A DNA stretch of 64,000 nucleotides from Sphingobacteriales bacterium (GTDB taxonomy: Bacteria; Bacteroidota; Bacteroidia; Chitinophagales; UBA2359). This document shows, one piece after another, positions 36,110 to 45,084 of the stretch. Position numbers and translations under genes: made by a program. Where the stretch lies: NCBI GenBank assembly GCA_016718845.1, contig JADKCK010000003.1, forward strand, positions 62,001 through 126,000, in the 5' to 3' direction. The first letter of the stretch is position 1; the number at the start of each line of letters is the position of its first letter. The notes below the pieces were generated by a model. The model did not search any database. It was not told the origin of the DNA and was given only the letters and a program-made list of their open reading frames with translations.

Positions 36110-37426
36110 TTATTTTTCTCTAAAATAAACGTTTATGGGTACGCCTGTAAAGTTAAAATGTTTGCGCAATTGGTTTTCTAAGTAGTTTCGGTATGCTTCT
36201 TTAACATACTTAGGATGATTGCAGAAAAATGCAAACTGTGGAGTTGCGGTAGGTAGTTGGGTTACGTATTTAATTTTTACGTACACCGATTTATGAGATG
36301 GTGGTGGATATTTTTCGATAGCTTCGAGCATTACCTCGTTTAATTCGGAGGTAGTGATGCGTCGCTGACGGTTTTCGTACACATCTAAAGCTGTTTCTAC
36401 CGCCTTAAAGATACGGGTTTTATCCAATGCGGAGATGAAAATAATAGGTACATCAGAAAAAGGTGCCAATTTTTTTCGTATTTCTTCGGTAAAATCGCGG
36501 GCGGTATTGGTTTCTTTTTCTACCAAATCCCATTTATTTACCAATACAACAACGCCTTTTCTTTTGCGTTCTGCCAAGCTCAAAATACTCAAGTCTTGTC
36601 CTTCTACACCTGCACGTGCATCAAGCATCAATAGGCATATATCTGCCTCATCAATGGCATTTATGGCGCGCATAACCGAGTAAAATTCTAGGTTTTCGTT
36701 TACTTTTGCTTTTTTACGAATACCCGCCGTGTCAATCAATACAAATTCCTTGCCAAATAATTTGTAGTGTGTATTGATAGAGTCGCGCGTTGTACCAGCA
36801 ATATTGGTAACAATATTACGGGTTTCGCCAACTAGTGCATTTAATAGCGATGATTTACCCACATTGGGTTGTCCAACAATGGCTAATTTAGGCAAATTAA
36901 CGGTTACTTTGTATTCGTCGCTTTCTACTTCGGGCGGCATAAACTCAATAATTCTATCTAGTATTTCGCCGCTTCCTGTGCCAGTCATTGACGAAACAAA
37001 AAATGTTTCTTCAAATCCAAGGCTATAAAATTCCATGGCATCTAGTTGGCGTTGTCCGTTATCTACCTTATTAACTACCAATAATACTGGTTTTTCTGTT
37101 CGGCGCAGCAAGGTGGTCATGTCTTGGTCAAGGTCGGTAATGCCTGTTGATACATCTACCATAAAAACAATCAACGATGCCTCGTCAATGGCAATTTGCA
37201 CTTGTTCGCGAATAGCTTTTTCAAATATATCGTCCGAGTGTGGCACAAAACCACCGGTATCAATTACGTTAAAATCGCGTCCGTTCCAAAAGCTTTCGCC
37301 ATATTTTCGGTCGCGCGTTACTCCGCTAAAGTCATCTACGATGGCTTCGCGGGCGCCAATAAGGCGATTAAACATAGTGGACTTTCCTACGTTAGGGCGT
37401 CCAACAATAGCTACTGTAAAGCTCAT
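36110..37426 (-). CDS. der: Ribosome biogenesis GTPase Der (EngA)
   Basis: 438 residues with two G domains in tandem and a KH-like C-terminus. The first P-loop is GRPNVGKST (8-16) and DTGGF; the second is GQPNVGKSS (about 184-192) with DTAGIRKK and NKWD. It is required for 50S assembly. It is read on the same strand as era, 190 nt downstream of it, so the two GTPases probably share regulation. Confidence 0.96.
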   Translation of the reverse strand: MSFTVAIVGRPNVGKSTMFNRLIGAREAIVDDFSGVTRDRKYGESFWNGRDFNVIDTGGFVPHSDDIFEKAIREQVQIAIDEASLIVFMVDVSTGITDLDQDMTTLLRRTEKPVLLVVNKVDNGQRQLDAMEFYSLGFEETFFVSSMTGTGSGEILDRIIEFMPPEVESDEYKVTVNLPKLAIVGQPNVGKSSLLNALVGETRNIVTNIAGTTRDSINTHYKLFGKEFVLIDTAGIRKKAKVNENLEFYSVMRAINAIDEADICLLMLDARAGVEGQDLSILSLAERKRKGVVVLVNKWDLVEKETNTARDFTEEIRKKLAPFSDVPIIFISALDKTRIFKAVETALDVYENRQRRITTSELNEVMLEAIEKYPPPSHKSVYVKIKYVTQLPTATPQFAFFCNHPKYVKEAYRNYLENQLRKHFNFTGVPINVYFREK

Positions 37427-37614
37427 TTATTTGTAAGTTATAAATTATAAATATAAATTCTATTAGCCAAATCATTGCATTTAAAAAGGCTAAATATTTT
37501 TTTGGGTTAGATTGTGCATGTATTAAATACTCAGGTGGTTTTAAAACTTGAGTAAAAAAAAAAAAGTTAGCCGGCGCGTTAGTGGTTGTGCTTTTTAGCA
37601 TTTTTGTTCTTTTA

Positions 37615-38511
37615 CTACAAATCAAAACCTTTGTAACGCAAAAAGCGTTCGTCGTTGCGCCAATTTTCGCGCACTTTTACAAACAGTTCGAGAAATACTT
37701 TTTTGCCCAAAAACTTTTCTAGGTCAACACGTGCTTCTGTACCTACTTTTTTAAGCATTGCACCTGCTTTGCCTATTAATATGGGTTTTTGCGATTCGCG
37801 GTTGGTTACAATTAAGGCTCTAATACGGTCAATTTTTTCTTCTTCTTGGTATTCTTCAATTTCTACTTCTACCGAATAAGGAATTTCTTCGCCGTAATTA
37901 AGCATTATTTTTTCGCGGATAATTTCGGATACAAAAAACCGCATTGGTCGGTCGGTTAGTTGGTCTTTGTCGTAATATGGTGGATGAAAAGGTAGTAATT
38001 CGACAATTTTTGCCAACATATCGGGCAGTTTATCGCCTTTTAGTGCCGATATTTTGTAGCCAATAAGTGGTTTTATGTGTTCTGTCCAGGTTTGCAGTTT
38101 TTTGTCGGCTACGGCTTCGGTTACGGCATCGCATTTGTTAATTACTAACACAATGGGCGAGTTTACTTTTGACAGTCGGCTGGCATACAGTTCAAAATCG
38201 TCTTTTTTGTCGGTGGCATCAATCATCAGCAGTACCACATCGGCATCTATCAAAGCTCCTTGCACCAATTTATTCATTCCTTCGTGCATTTTATAGCCCG
38301 GATTATCTACAATACCGGGTGTGTCGGAGTATACAATTTGGAAATCGGGTTCGTTCACAATACCCATAATGCGCTGCCGCGTGGTTTGTGCTTTAAAGGT
38401 AATAATAGATAATTGCTCGCCCACTAAGGCGTTCATTAGGGTTGATTTGCCAACATTGGGTTTGCCCACAATATTTACAAAACCTGCTTTGTGTTTATTT
38501 GCGTTGTCCAT
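37615..38511 (-). CDS. era: GTPase Era
   Basis: 298 residues from ATG 38511 (MDNANKHKAGFVNIVGKPNV). The frame continues up to 38550, but family members begin close to this point. G1 GKPNVGKST, G2 Thr in QTTRQRI, G3 DTPGI, G4 NKCD, and the C-terminal KH domain with PILIGKAGAMLKKVGTEARVD. It binds 16S rRNA and links ribosome maturation with growth. It is followed by der. Confidence 0.96.
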   Translation of the reverse strand: MDNANKHKAGFVNIVGKPNVGKSTLMNALVGEQLSIITFKAQTTRQRIMGIVNEPDFQIVYSDTPGIVDNPGYKMHEGMNKLVQGALIDADVVLLMIDATDKKDDFELYASRLSKVNSPIVLVINKCDAVTEAVADKKLQTWTEHIKPLIGYKISALKGDKLPDMLAKIVELLPFHPPYYDKDQLTDRPMRFFVSEIIREKIMLNYGEEIPYSVEVEIEEYQEEEKIDRIRALIVTNRESQKPILIGKAGAMLKKVGTEARVDLEKFLGKKVFLELFVKVRENWRNDERFLRYKGFDL

Positions 38512-38559
38512 TTTATGCTGTATAGCCTTTGTTGCCGATGATTGATACATACAAAACGA

Positions 38560-38587
38560 AAAAGCCGACCTTTGCAGACCGGCTTTT
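38560..38587 (-). terminator. Terminator of the initiator tRNA gene
   Basis: Stem AAAAGCCG / CGGCTTTT, loop 12 nt, with flanking A on the plus strand giving a T-run on the minus strand. It lies 54 nt after the tRNA 3' end and before era. Confidence 0.55.
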
Positions 38588-38640
38588 CGGGAAGTTCTGC
38601 AATTTTTGCAAGAACAATTTGTTTTTGTGTGATAACACTT

Positions 38641-38713
<73 letters not shown>

Positions 38714-38716
38714 ACT

Positions 38717-38724
38717 GCAAAGGT
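38717..38724 (-). promoter_or_regulatory. -7 box TACCTTTG for the initiator tRNA
   Basis: Exact consensus on the minus strand, ending 3 nt before the mature tRNA 5' end, so the primary transcript would need almost no 5' leader. Confidence 0.6.
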
Positions 38725-38830
38725 ACGCGCTGTTTTTGGTTTCACCTAACTTTTTACTGTTTTTTTTCACTTTTTGCTAAAATTTATTTCCTAAAGCCTT
38801 TTTTTAGCACAAAACAGGCTAAAATGGCGC

Positions 38831-38879
38831 AAATAATCCCCCAAAAGCATTTAATTTACTTTTAAGGGGATTATTTACA
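38831..38879. terminator. Terminator of the FMN reductase gene
   Basis: Stem AAATAATCCCC / GGGGATTATTT, extended inside by AAAAG / CTTTT. It lies ~30 nt past the stop of the minus-strand gene at 38906. Confidence 0.7.
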
Positions 38880-38905
38880 CTAAAAATAGTTTTTGTTATG
38901 TTTGT

Positions 38906-39454
38906 TTATTTCTTTGTTATTGCCTCCGACAACCACATAAACTCGTGTATAAAATTTTGGATAGATTTTTCAAAACCTGCATCAGTAAGTTTGCCTTGTT
39001 CGTCAAATTTTTTGTCTATGGTTGGTACTACTAACATTTGCGGCACTAAAATACCAAAAAAGGCGGCAACCATTTGTTGCATTTGCATAGCGGCACGCAT
39101 ACCACCCATAGCACCGGGCGATGCTGTAGCTATGGCAAAAACGCGGCGCGTAAATTTAGGAAAGTGGTCTAACAAGTTTTTCATTGCTGGCGAGTAACTA
39201 CCGTTATACTCAGGCGATACCAGTATAAAGGCTTCGGCATTAAACATAGTGGTGGCTAAATCTTGCCATTTGTCGGGTGTTTGCTCAATACTAGCAAAGG
39301 GCGTTTGTACAGGTGGCAAGTAATTTTGTCGCAAATCAACCAACTCAATGTTGTGTTGTGGATAATGCGTTTTTAAGTACGTTTGTAGGTGTAGGGCTAC
39401 TCGCACCGTAAGGCTGTTATCGCGGGGGCTACCCGATAGGATGGCGATGTTCAT
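38906..39454 (-). CDS. NADPH-dependent FMN reductase-like flavoprotein
   Basis: 182 residues. The flavodoxin-like fold of the NADPH-dependent FMN reductase family is shown by ILSGSPRDNSLTVRVA near the N-terminus (phosphate loop of FMN), FILVSPEYNGSYSPAMKNLLDHF (isoalloxazine contact) and VFAIATASPGAMGGMRAA. Quinone, azo-compound or chromate reduction is known for relatives; the substrate here is unknown. It stands alone. Confidence 0.9.
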   Translation of the reverse strand: MNIAILSGSPRDNSLTVRVALHLQTYLKTHYPQHNIELVDLRQNYLPPVQTPFASIEQTPDKWQDLATTMFNAEAFILVSPEYNGSYSPAMKNLLDHFPKFTRRVFAIATASPGAMGGMRAAMQMQQMVAAFFGILVPQMLVVPTIDKKFDEQGKLTDAGFEKSIQNFIHEFMWLSEAITKK

Positions 39455-39498
39455 GTAAAATGATTTAATGAATGGTTTGTTTAAGTTTGTAGTAAGGA

Positions 39499-39547
39499 AT
39501 GAGTGAAAGATAAGTTGGATAATTGGTGGGTTAGTTTGCGTATCATA
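39499..39547 (+). repeat. 49-bp direct repeat, left of the AT-rich gene
   Basis: Matches 41207-41255 at 46 of 49 positions in the same orientation. The pair brackets the gene at 39632-41062. Confidence 0.85.
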
Positions 39548-39631
39548 TTTATAAAGACGTGTTTAACGGGGGGTGATTTGCCACGAAGTAGCAGCAAAGC
39601 TAAACCAATGTTATACATTTGTTTTTGTTTA

Positions 39632-41062
39632 TTAATTTTTCATTGATTTGTAAATTGAATTTTTCTTCATTTCGCTTTCTTTATCTTGGTCAATATTTTT
39701 AAAAATTTTATCAAAATTACCTTTAAAATTTGATTTCAATTCTGTTTCTCCTAGTTTGTCAAGACAATATAAATAATTATCAATTGCTTTTTCCGAATTA
39801 TCTTTATCAAATGTTGCAGAAATCCAAAAGAGTTGTGCGGCAAAGTCATAAACACCTAAATCTGTTGCAATTTCAGCATATTTGAAAATATCTTTAAGAT
39901 TATCATCTTTTTTCTTAAATAAACTTGCTATTTCTTGTCTTCTATATAGTAAATATGCTTCTTTTCCGTTGTTTGCTCTTACATCCATATTATATAATGG
40001 ATTATGTTTGTAAATTTCAATTTTTGATAAATCCCAATTTTTTCTATCATCTTTTGCCATTTTATTTTCAGCTAAATTTTTAGCATTTTCAGAAAAATAC
40101 TTCTCATATAAAGCCCAAGATGAATTTGGATATTTTTTCAAGATTTCGGTGTATTTACTTATTGCTTCACTAAAATATCCTTTGTCGTGTTCTACAATTC
40201 CATCATTTATTTCTTTATTTAACTGTTCATTAAATAAGTCTAGTCTATAATTTAATTCCTCTAAATAATAATTTGCTGTCGATTTATCGTCAGAAAACAT
40301 CTGAATAATTTCCATATACTTTTTTGCATAATCTAGCTCTCCTTGAGATACCAATGTAAAAATTTTTGTTATTGGAACTAATTGGTTGCCAATGTTCATT
40401 TCCATTGTTGCTCTCCAATAATTTTTATTTTTACTAGTTAATTTTTCAATATTTTGAATTTCAGAAAAATTAGTCTTTTGCATTAACTGACCAAAAGATT
40501 TAACTCCTTCAAATTTGTCATCAACAATAACTTGATAAGCACTTAAAACAGGTAAAACTTCATTAATTGCAAATTCTTTGTTTAATTTAAGTTTAGTCTG
40601 CATATCTGCACTTTCATATTCTTCAAATTTTTGTTTAACTGGATCAACAAAACCTTCAAAATCAGTAATTTCACCGTTGTTGCCACTATTAATTGATATG
40701 AAAATTGGAAAATCCACAAGTTTTGTGTTTTCAATTTCCAAATTATTTAGTTCATTTAAAATTTCAGTTTGTAATTCAATAGCTATTTTAGGATTAGAAA
40801 AACATTTGTAAGTAGGTTTTCCATTTTTATGTGCAATTACAAGAATTCCAATTTTTTGAGTATTTGGAAAATCGCTTAGTTTGTTCTTACAATAATCCAT
40901 AATTAAACCAATTGAATTTATAAATTTCTCTTGGTCAACATTTACATCCGCAATTTTGTCATTTGCAAGTAAGCTTATTGTTAATTCGGGTTCTTTTGAT
41001 TGCGAAAATATTAAATTGTTCAATATCAAAAGCAATAAAATTGTTGTGATTTTTAACTTCAT
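39632..41062 (-). CDS. Secreted or periplasmic protein of unknown function, AT-rich, probably acquired
   Basis: 476 residues with a signal peptide (MKLKITTILLLLILNNLIFS). The mature part is helical and Asn/Lys-rich. Two TPR-like helices appear around EHDKGYFSEAISKYTEILKKYP, and the rest is unrecognised. Its base composition is visibly more AT-rich than its neighbours, with long A/T stretches and AAA/AAT-heavy codon use, and it is bracketed by 49-bp direct repeats. Together these suggest lateral transfer. No mobility gene is present between the repeats. Confidence 0.75.
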   Translation of the reverse strand: MKLKITTILLLLILNNLIFSQSKEPELTISLLANDKIADVNVDQEKFINSIGLIMDYCKNKLSDFPNTQKIGILVIAHKNGKPTYKCFSNPKIAIELQTEILNELNNLEIENTKLVDFPIFISINSGNNGEITDFEGFVDPVKQKFEEYESADMQTKLKLNKEFAINEVLPVLSAYQVIVDDKFEGVKSFGQLMQKTNFSEIQNIEKLTSKNKNYWRATMEMNIGNQLVPITKIFTLVSQGELDYAKKYMEIIQMFSDDKSTANYYLEELNYRLDLFNEQLNKEINDGIVEHDKGYFSEAISKYTEILKKYPNSSWALYEKYFSENAKNLAENKMAKDDRKNWDLSKIEIYKHNPLYNMDVRANNGKEAYLLYRRQEIASLFKKKDDNLKDIFKYAEIATDLGVYDFAAQLFWISATFDKDNSEKAIDNYLYCLDKLGETELKSNFKGNFDKIFKNIDQDKESEMKKNSIYKSMKN

Positions 41063-41206
41063 ATGAGTTTAAATTTATTTTGTGTTATGATTGTCCTTAA
41101 AATGATCCACAACCTAATGCTCGTTTAAGGTAAAATAAAGAAATGAAAATAGGAAATGATTTTAAAAAAAAGTTCGGGGCTTTTGCTGCCAGCTCGTTGG
41201 TTAGAA

Positions 41207-41255
41207 ATGAGTGAAAGATAAATTGGATAAATGGAGGGTTAGTTTGCGTATCATA
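41207..41255 (+). repeat. 49-bp direct repeat, right of the AT-rich gene
   Basis: Second copy of 39499-39547, with three substitutions. Confidence 0.85.
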
Positions 41256-41408
41256 GAACGTGTATTTTTATGGATTTTTACTTTTATCTGCCGTAATTAT
41301 TGTTGTTTTGTATCAGCATTATTTACGTTCTATGCCCCCGAAAAACCAAGTTACGTTTTACACGTTTCTAAAAAACATTTCTGCTATTTTTTTGTTCAAG
41401 CTATTGTA

Positions 41409-42134
41409 CTATTGTTCGTTCATAAACCGTATGGCATGGCAGCAAACAATGGCGGCGGTTTCGGTGCGTAGACGGCTTTTGCCTAGCGTAATGGGTATAA
41501 ATTGTTTGTCGAGTGCAGTTTTTACTTCGTCGGGGGTAAAATCGCCCTCGGGACCTATTAATAGCATGGCATTGTTGCCGGGCGTATAGGCGTTTTTTAG
41601 GTGTCGCGACGGGTTTTGTGCGTCGTCGTTTAAATGGGGCAGGTAACGCATGGGGTATTGTTGCAACAACTGGGTGTTGCCCATTAATTGTTTAAAAGTG
41701 GTAGCCGGGTGCAGGGTGGGCAGATAGGCAGTTATACATTGTTTCATTGCCGAAACAAGAATTTTTTCGAGCCTATCGGTGCGCAGGTTTTGCCGTTCGG
41801 TACGTTGTGTTATTAAGGGTACAATATCGGTAGCTCCAATTTCGGTGGCTTTTTCTAAAAACCACTCAAAACGTGCTACATTTTTGGTAGGTGCAACGGC
41901 TATCAGCAACTGATAAGCAGGTTTGTGGTAGTTGGGTTGTGCATCTACTATAGTATACATGCACTTGCGCACATTGGCATCGGTGATGCGCGCGGTATAC
42001 AAACCACCTTTGCCGTCGGTTAGGTTAATCTCGTCGTCTTGTCGGTGGCGCAAAACTTGTATACAGTGCTTCGATTCTTCTTCGTTAAGCACAAATTTGT
42101 TTTGTAAAATATCGGGCGCGTAAAAAAGCTGCAT
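41409..42134 (-). CDS. rsmE: 16S rRNA (uracil1498-N3)-methyltransferase
   Basis: 241 residues. The N-terminal PUA-like part (MQLFYAPDILQNKFVLNEEESKHCIQVLR, shown here in pieces as LNEEESKHC and VLRHRQDDE) and the C-terminal SPOUT knot (LLIGPEGDFTPDEV, LGKSRLRTETAA) identify RsmE. It methylates U1498 in the ribosomal decoding region. The promoter box is at 42258-42265, giving a ~115-nt leader. Confidence 0.94.
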   Translation of the reverse strand: MQLFYAPDILQNKFVLNEEESKHCIQVLRHRQDDEINLTDGKGGLYTARITDANVRKCMYTIVDAQPNYHKPAYQLLIAVAPTKNVARFEWFLEKATEIGATDIVPLITQRTERQNLRTDRLEKILVSAMKQCITAYLPTLHPATTFKQLMGNTQLLQQYPMRYLPHLNDDAQNPSRHLKNAYTPGNNAMLLIGPEGDFTPDEVKTALDKQFIPITLGKSRLRTETAAIVCCHAIRFMNEQ

Positions 42135-42257
42135 TTGCTTTTACAATTAGTGATTATTAATTATTTTTGATGATAAAAACCATCTGTCCCTATACATAAT
42201 TATAGTTTTGGATTATAGTTTTGGGGTATAAGCCCAGCATTGTTGTTTTTAGGGGTG

Positions 42258-42265
42258 CAAAGGTA
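42258..42265 (-). promoter_or_regulatory. -7 box TACCTTTG for rsmE
   Basis: Exact consensus on the minus strand followed by CACCCC. Confidence 0.55.
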
Positions 42266-42291
42266 CAATTTTTGGAGCTATAAAGCTTATT

Positions 42292-42945
42292 TTATGCTGG
42301 CTTTTGGATAACTAATACATGATAATTAAAGAAAAATTCTTTTTTATACAACACCTCTTGTCGTATTTTGGCATTATCGGGCAGCAATTGTTTATAGCCC
42401 TCCAGGTTGTGCTGATGCGGGTGCAGTATATCTAGGGGTATAGCTCTGAACAACCATTTAAACACATTATGGTTATGTGCATCAATGCTTAACACCAAAT
42501 AACCGTTTGGCACAAGTGCATCGTAAAGTTTTTGTATGCACAGTTTTATGTCGGATACATGGTTGATAACATTTAAGCAAAACACTACATCGTATTGCTC
42601 TATGTCTGTTAACTGTTCGAGTGGCATGGCTCGAAACGTTACATAAGAGTAATCGGCTGGGTTAAAATGCAGGGTTAAATTTTGTTCATACGCAGCCAAT
42701 AGGGGGTCTATGGCAGTAACGCGGCAATGCGGCAACGCCCTATAAATACCTGCGGGTCCGCATCCGGCATCTAATACCGCACTATTAGTTGGCAACTTTA
42801 CTACATTGCCAATCACCTTGAGCAAATCTGCCCAATATTGCAGTTTCCAAGCCCCATAAGCCTCTTGGTCTTTGCTTTGTAAGTAGCGTTGCCACCATTT
42901 TAGCTCGATATTTTGGGCTAAACGCCATTTTAAGGTTTTTTTCAT
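42292..42945 (-). CDS. Class I SAM-dependent methyltransferase
   Basis: 217 residues from ATG 42945 (MKKTLKWRLAQN). The frame is open to another ATG at 42981, and the choice is uncertain. The Rossmann motif I is VLDAGCGPAGIYRAL, with an acidic end to strand 2 in TAIDPLLAAYEQN and VFCLNVINHV as motif IV. It resembles UbiE/COQ5-like small-molecule methyltransferases; the substrate cannot be told. It lies upstream of rsmE on the same strand but with its own gap. Confidence 0.82.
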   Translation of the reverse strand: MKKTLKWRLAQNIELKWWQRYLQSKDQEAYGAWKLQYWADLLKVIGNVVKLPTNSAVLDAGCGPAGIYRALPHCRVTAIDPLLAAYEQNLTLHFNPADYSYVTFRAMPLEQLTDIEQYDVVFCLNVINHVSDIKLCIQKLYDALVPNGYLVLSIDAHNHNVFKWLFRAIPLDILHPHQHNLEGYKQLLPDNAKIRQEVLYKKEFFFNYHVLVIQKPA

Positions 42946-43117
42946 CGTTTTTTGGGTAAAAGTGTACTGTTTTATGGACAAAAAAGGTAAATTTGCGGGC
43001 TGTTTTATGTCGGCATCAAACTATTGGCTATCCGCTTTGGGCTATTAGCCTTTGGCAAGCAGCGTTAAACAATAAATTCCAAACCATTCCGCTCTCTTCA
43101 CCACATCATTTTAAACA

Positions 43118-44221
43118 TTGAAACATATTTCGGTAGGCGACACAGTAAAATTAATTTTTACCGACGAAATTGGCATCGTACAACGTTGGCAAGATGCCGA
43201 AACCGTATTGGTAAAAGTAGGTAAAGTTGAATTTCCGGTTTTTGTTGAGTTTTTAGAGAAAATAGACACCACAAAACCCAATAAAGACCCCCAAAAAGGC
43301 GTTTTATTGCCGCCGCCGCCCAAAGCAGCCATAGTAGTGCAGCCCAACACCGCAAAGGTAATAGAAAAAATCAAAGCAATGGGTATCTAATCGCCACCCG
43401 ACGAGTTTCCTGACAAAGGAATTACAGTGGCATTGCAACCTTTATCACCAAGACCTAACAGTGGCGTATTTTTGGTGCATTTAATCAACAATTCGGGCAA
43501 AACCTTTGCAGTTCGATTATACCATGTATCTAAACGAAGAAGAAAAATTTAATTTCTCGAAACCCATAGGCGGTCGAGATGCCATGATTTTAAACTCGAT
43601 AGATGCCGACCAACTAAACGACAAACCCGAACTAGTATTTAAATTTACGCACCTGAGTCAGCCTTTAGACAAACGTTACATTGCCCAATTTGAACATACC
43701 CTAATGCCCAAAGCACGCATGTTGCGCCACGACCCCATCGAAACACCTAAAATAAACGGTAGAGCTTACCTACACATCATCGAACACACCCTGCCCCAAA
43801 CCACACCACCCGCACATCAAGCCAAAACCATGCACCTAAACCCATAGACCCAATACATTTGCAACAGCAATTAGTAAGCCCTAAAATACCCGAACACACA
43901 CCCAAACCCGATGCCGAACGCTTAGAAATTAACGCCCACATACGCGAAATTGATTTGCACATCGAAGCCCTACTAACGGCATACAAGCATCTACCCAAAA
44001 CGAAATTTTGCGTGTACAGATAAAGCACTTTGAACGTAGCTTAGACGAAGCCATAAAACGCCGCGAATTGTCGATGATTGTTATTCATGGCTTAGGCAAA
44101 GGGTAAAACTACGCGAAGAGGTAATGCGCCTTTTGCGCGAATATAAAGAAGTTGCCCATTTCAAAAACGAATATCATCCAAAATATGGGTTTGGTGCCAC
44201 AGAAATAGTATTTGAATACTA
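43118..44221 (+). pseudogene. DUF2027/Smr (MutS2-like C-terminal) protein, broken by a stop and several frameshifts
   Basis: Intact pieces in order: ISVGDTVKLIFTDEIGIVQRW (N-terminal Tudor-like part), VALQPLSP, FLVHLINNSG, then after a +1 shift near 43503 QFDYTMYLNEEEKFNF, then after another near 43843 DPIHLQQQLVSPK and EIDLHIEALLT, then after one near 43985 FERSLDEAIKRRELSMIVIHG (Smr domain), and after one near 44104 LREEVMRLLREYKEV to the stop at 44219. There is also an in-frame TAA at 43388-43390. The start is TTG 43118. The gene is common and intact in most Bacteroidota; whether it is decayed or badly sequenced here cannot be decided. Confidence 0.8.
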
Positions 44222-44285
44222 AGACCTATATTTTTGTGTAACACAACCTAAAACATAAGCAACACCTCAATACAAAGGTTTGCTC

Positions 44286-44366
44286 CTGCCCCGCTTGACG
44301 CGGTAAATGTCTTTTTGGGGGGTGATGATTGGCACTCCCTAACTCAATAAGTTGGTGGCACCCCCG
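44286..44366 (+). repeat. GC-rich dispersed structured repeat, copy B
   Basis: Shares CTGCCCCGCTTGACGCGG, TGTCTTTTTGGGGGGTGATG, CACTCCCTAA and GTGGCACCCCC with copy A at 29795-29890. It lies just upstream of rnpB. Confidence 0.72.
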
Positions 44367-44427
44367 TAATCAAAGTACTAACACCACATACACAAATACG
44401 CTTAACTGCTTATACCAAACACTTATC

Positions 44428-44852
44428 ACTATCCACTAAAAAAAAGCTACAAACTGTTCTATCGCTGCCAAATTTTTGGGAGAGGAAAGTCCGGGCAATA
44501 CAGAGCACCACACCACCTAACGGGTGGGAGCAATAGCCGCAAGACTGTTGTTACAGCAAGTGCCACAGAAAATAACCGCTATCTAGCAATAGATACGCAT
44601 GGGTGAAAACGAACAAAACGTTCGCATTGGTGCGGCAACGCACTAAGTTAGAATAAACCTTGTGGATTGAAAGACCAAATACATCGGCGCGTTGTACCGC
44701 AAGGTGCAACTGAGGGCTGCTCGTCCAAATGTCGAGGGGTAGGTCGTTAGAGGTAATTGGCAACAAGTATCCTAGATAAATGATAGAAACGACTGTAAAC
44801 AGTACGTACAAAACCCGGCTTATAGGTTTGTAGCCCTTTTTTAGTGGATAGT
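44428..44852 (+). ncRNA. rnpB: RNase P RNA (class A), with unusually long P1
   Basis: The catalytic RNA that matures tRNA 5' ends. The conserved core is clear: GAGGAAAGTCCGGGC near 44481, ACAGAAAA near 44566, GGTGAAA near 44600, and GATAAATGATAGAAACG followed by ACAAAACCCGGCTTA at the 3' end. Standard P1 is GCTACAAAC (44446-44454) with GTTTGTAGC (44826-44834). Complementarity continues outward through the A-run/T-run and ACTATCCACT / AGTGGATAGT to 44428 and 44852, giving a stem of about 27 positions. The T-run at 44837-44842 may serve as terminator. Confidence 0.93.
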
Positions 44853-45084
44853 TTTTAGTGTCCAACATTTTAAAAATCAATTGCTTTTTGTAGCAATCAA
44901 TCATCAACAACAACAAAAACAAACACATCAAGCACTCAAAAAGTCATCCCAAAGTCAAAAATAACCAAATTGTCGCTAATTAACAAAAAAAACAATTAGG
45001 CACTATTTTTGAGCTTGACTATTTAGATTTTCGCAAAATAAGCTAGTTTAAACTAACACAACTAAAAATTACTATCCGAACAAC

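Noticed and set aside
41260..41589. Plus-strand frame of 109 codons with a hydrophobic start (MYFYGFLLLSAVIIVVLYQHY)
   Set aside because: Its 3' half is antisense to conserved rsmE and reads as a shadow. The first 50 residues look membrane-like and might be a gene remnant beside the direct repeat, but the evidence is too thin to call it.
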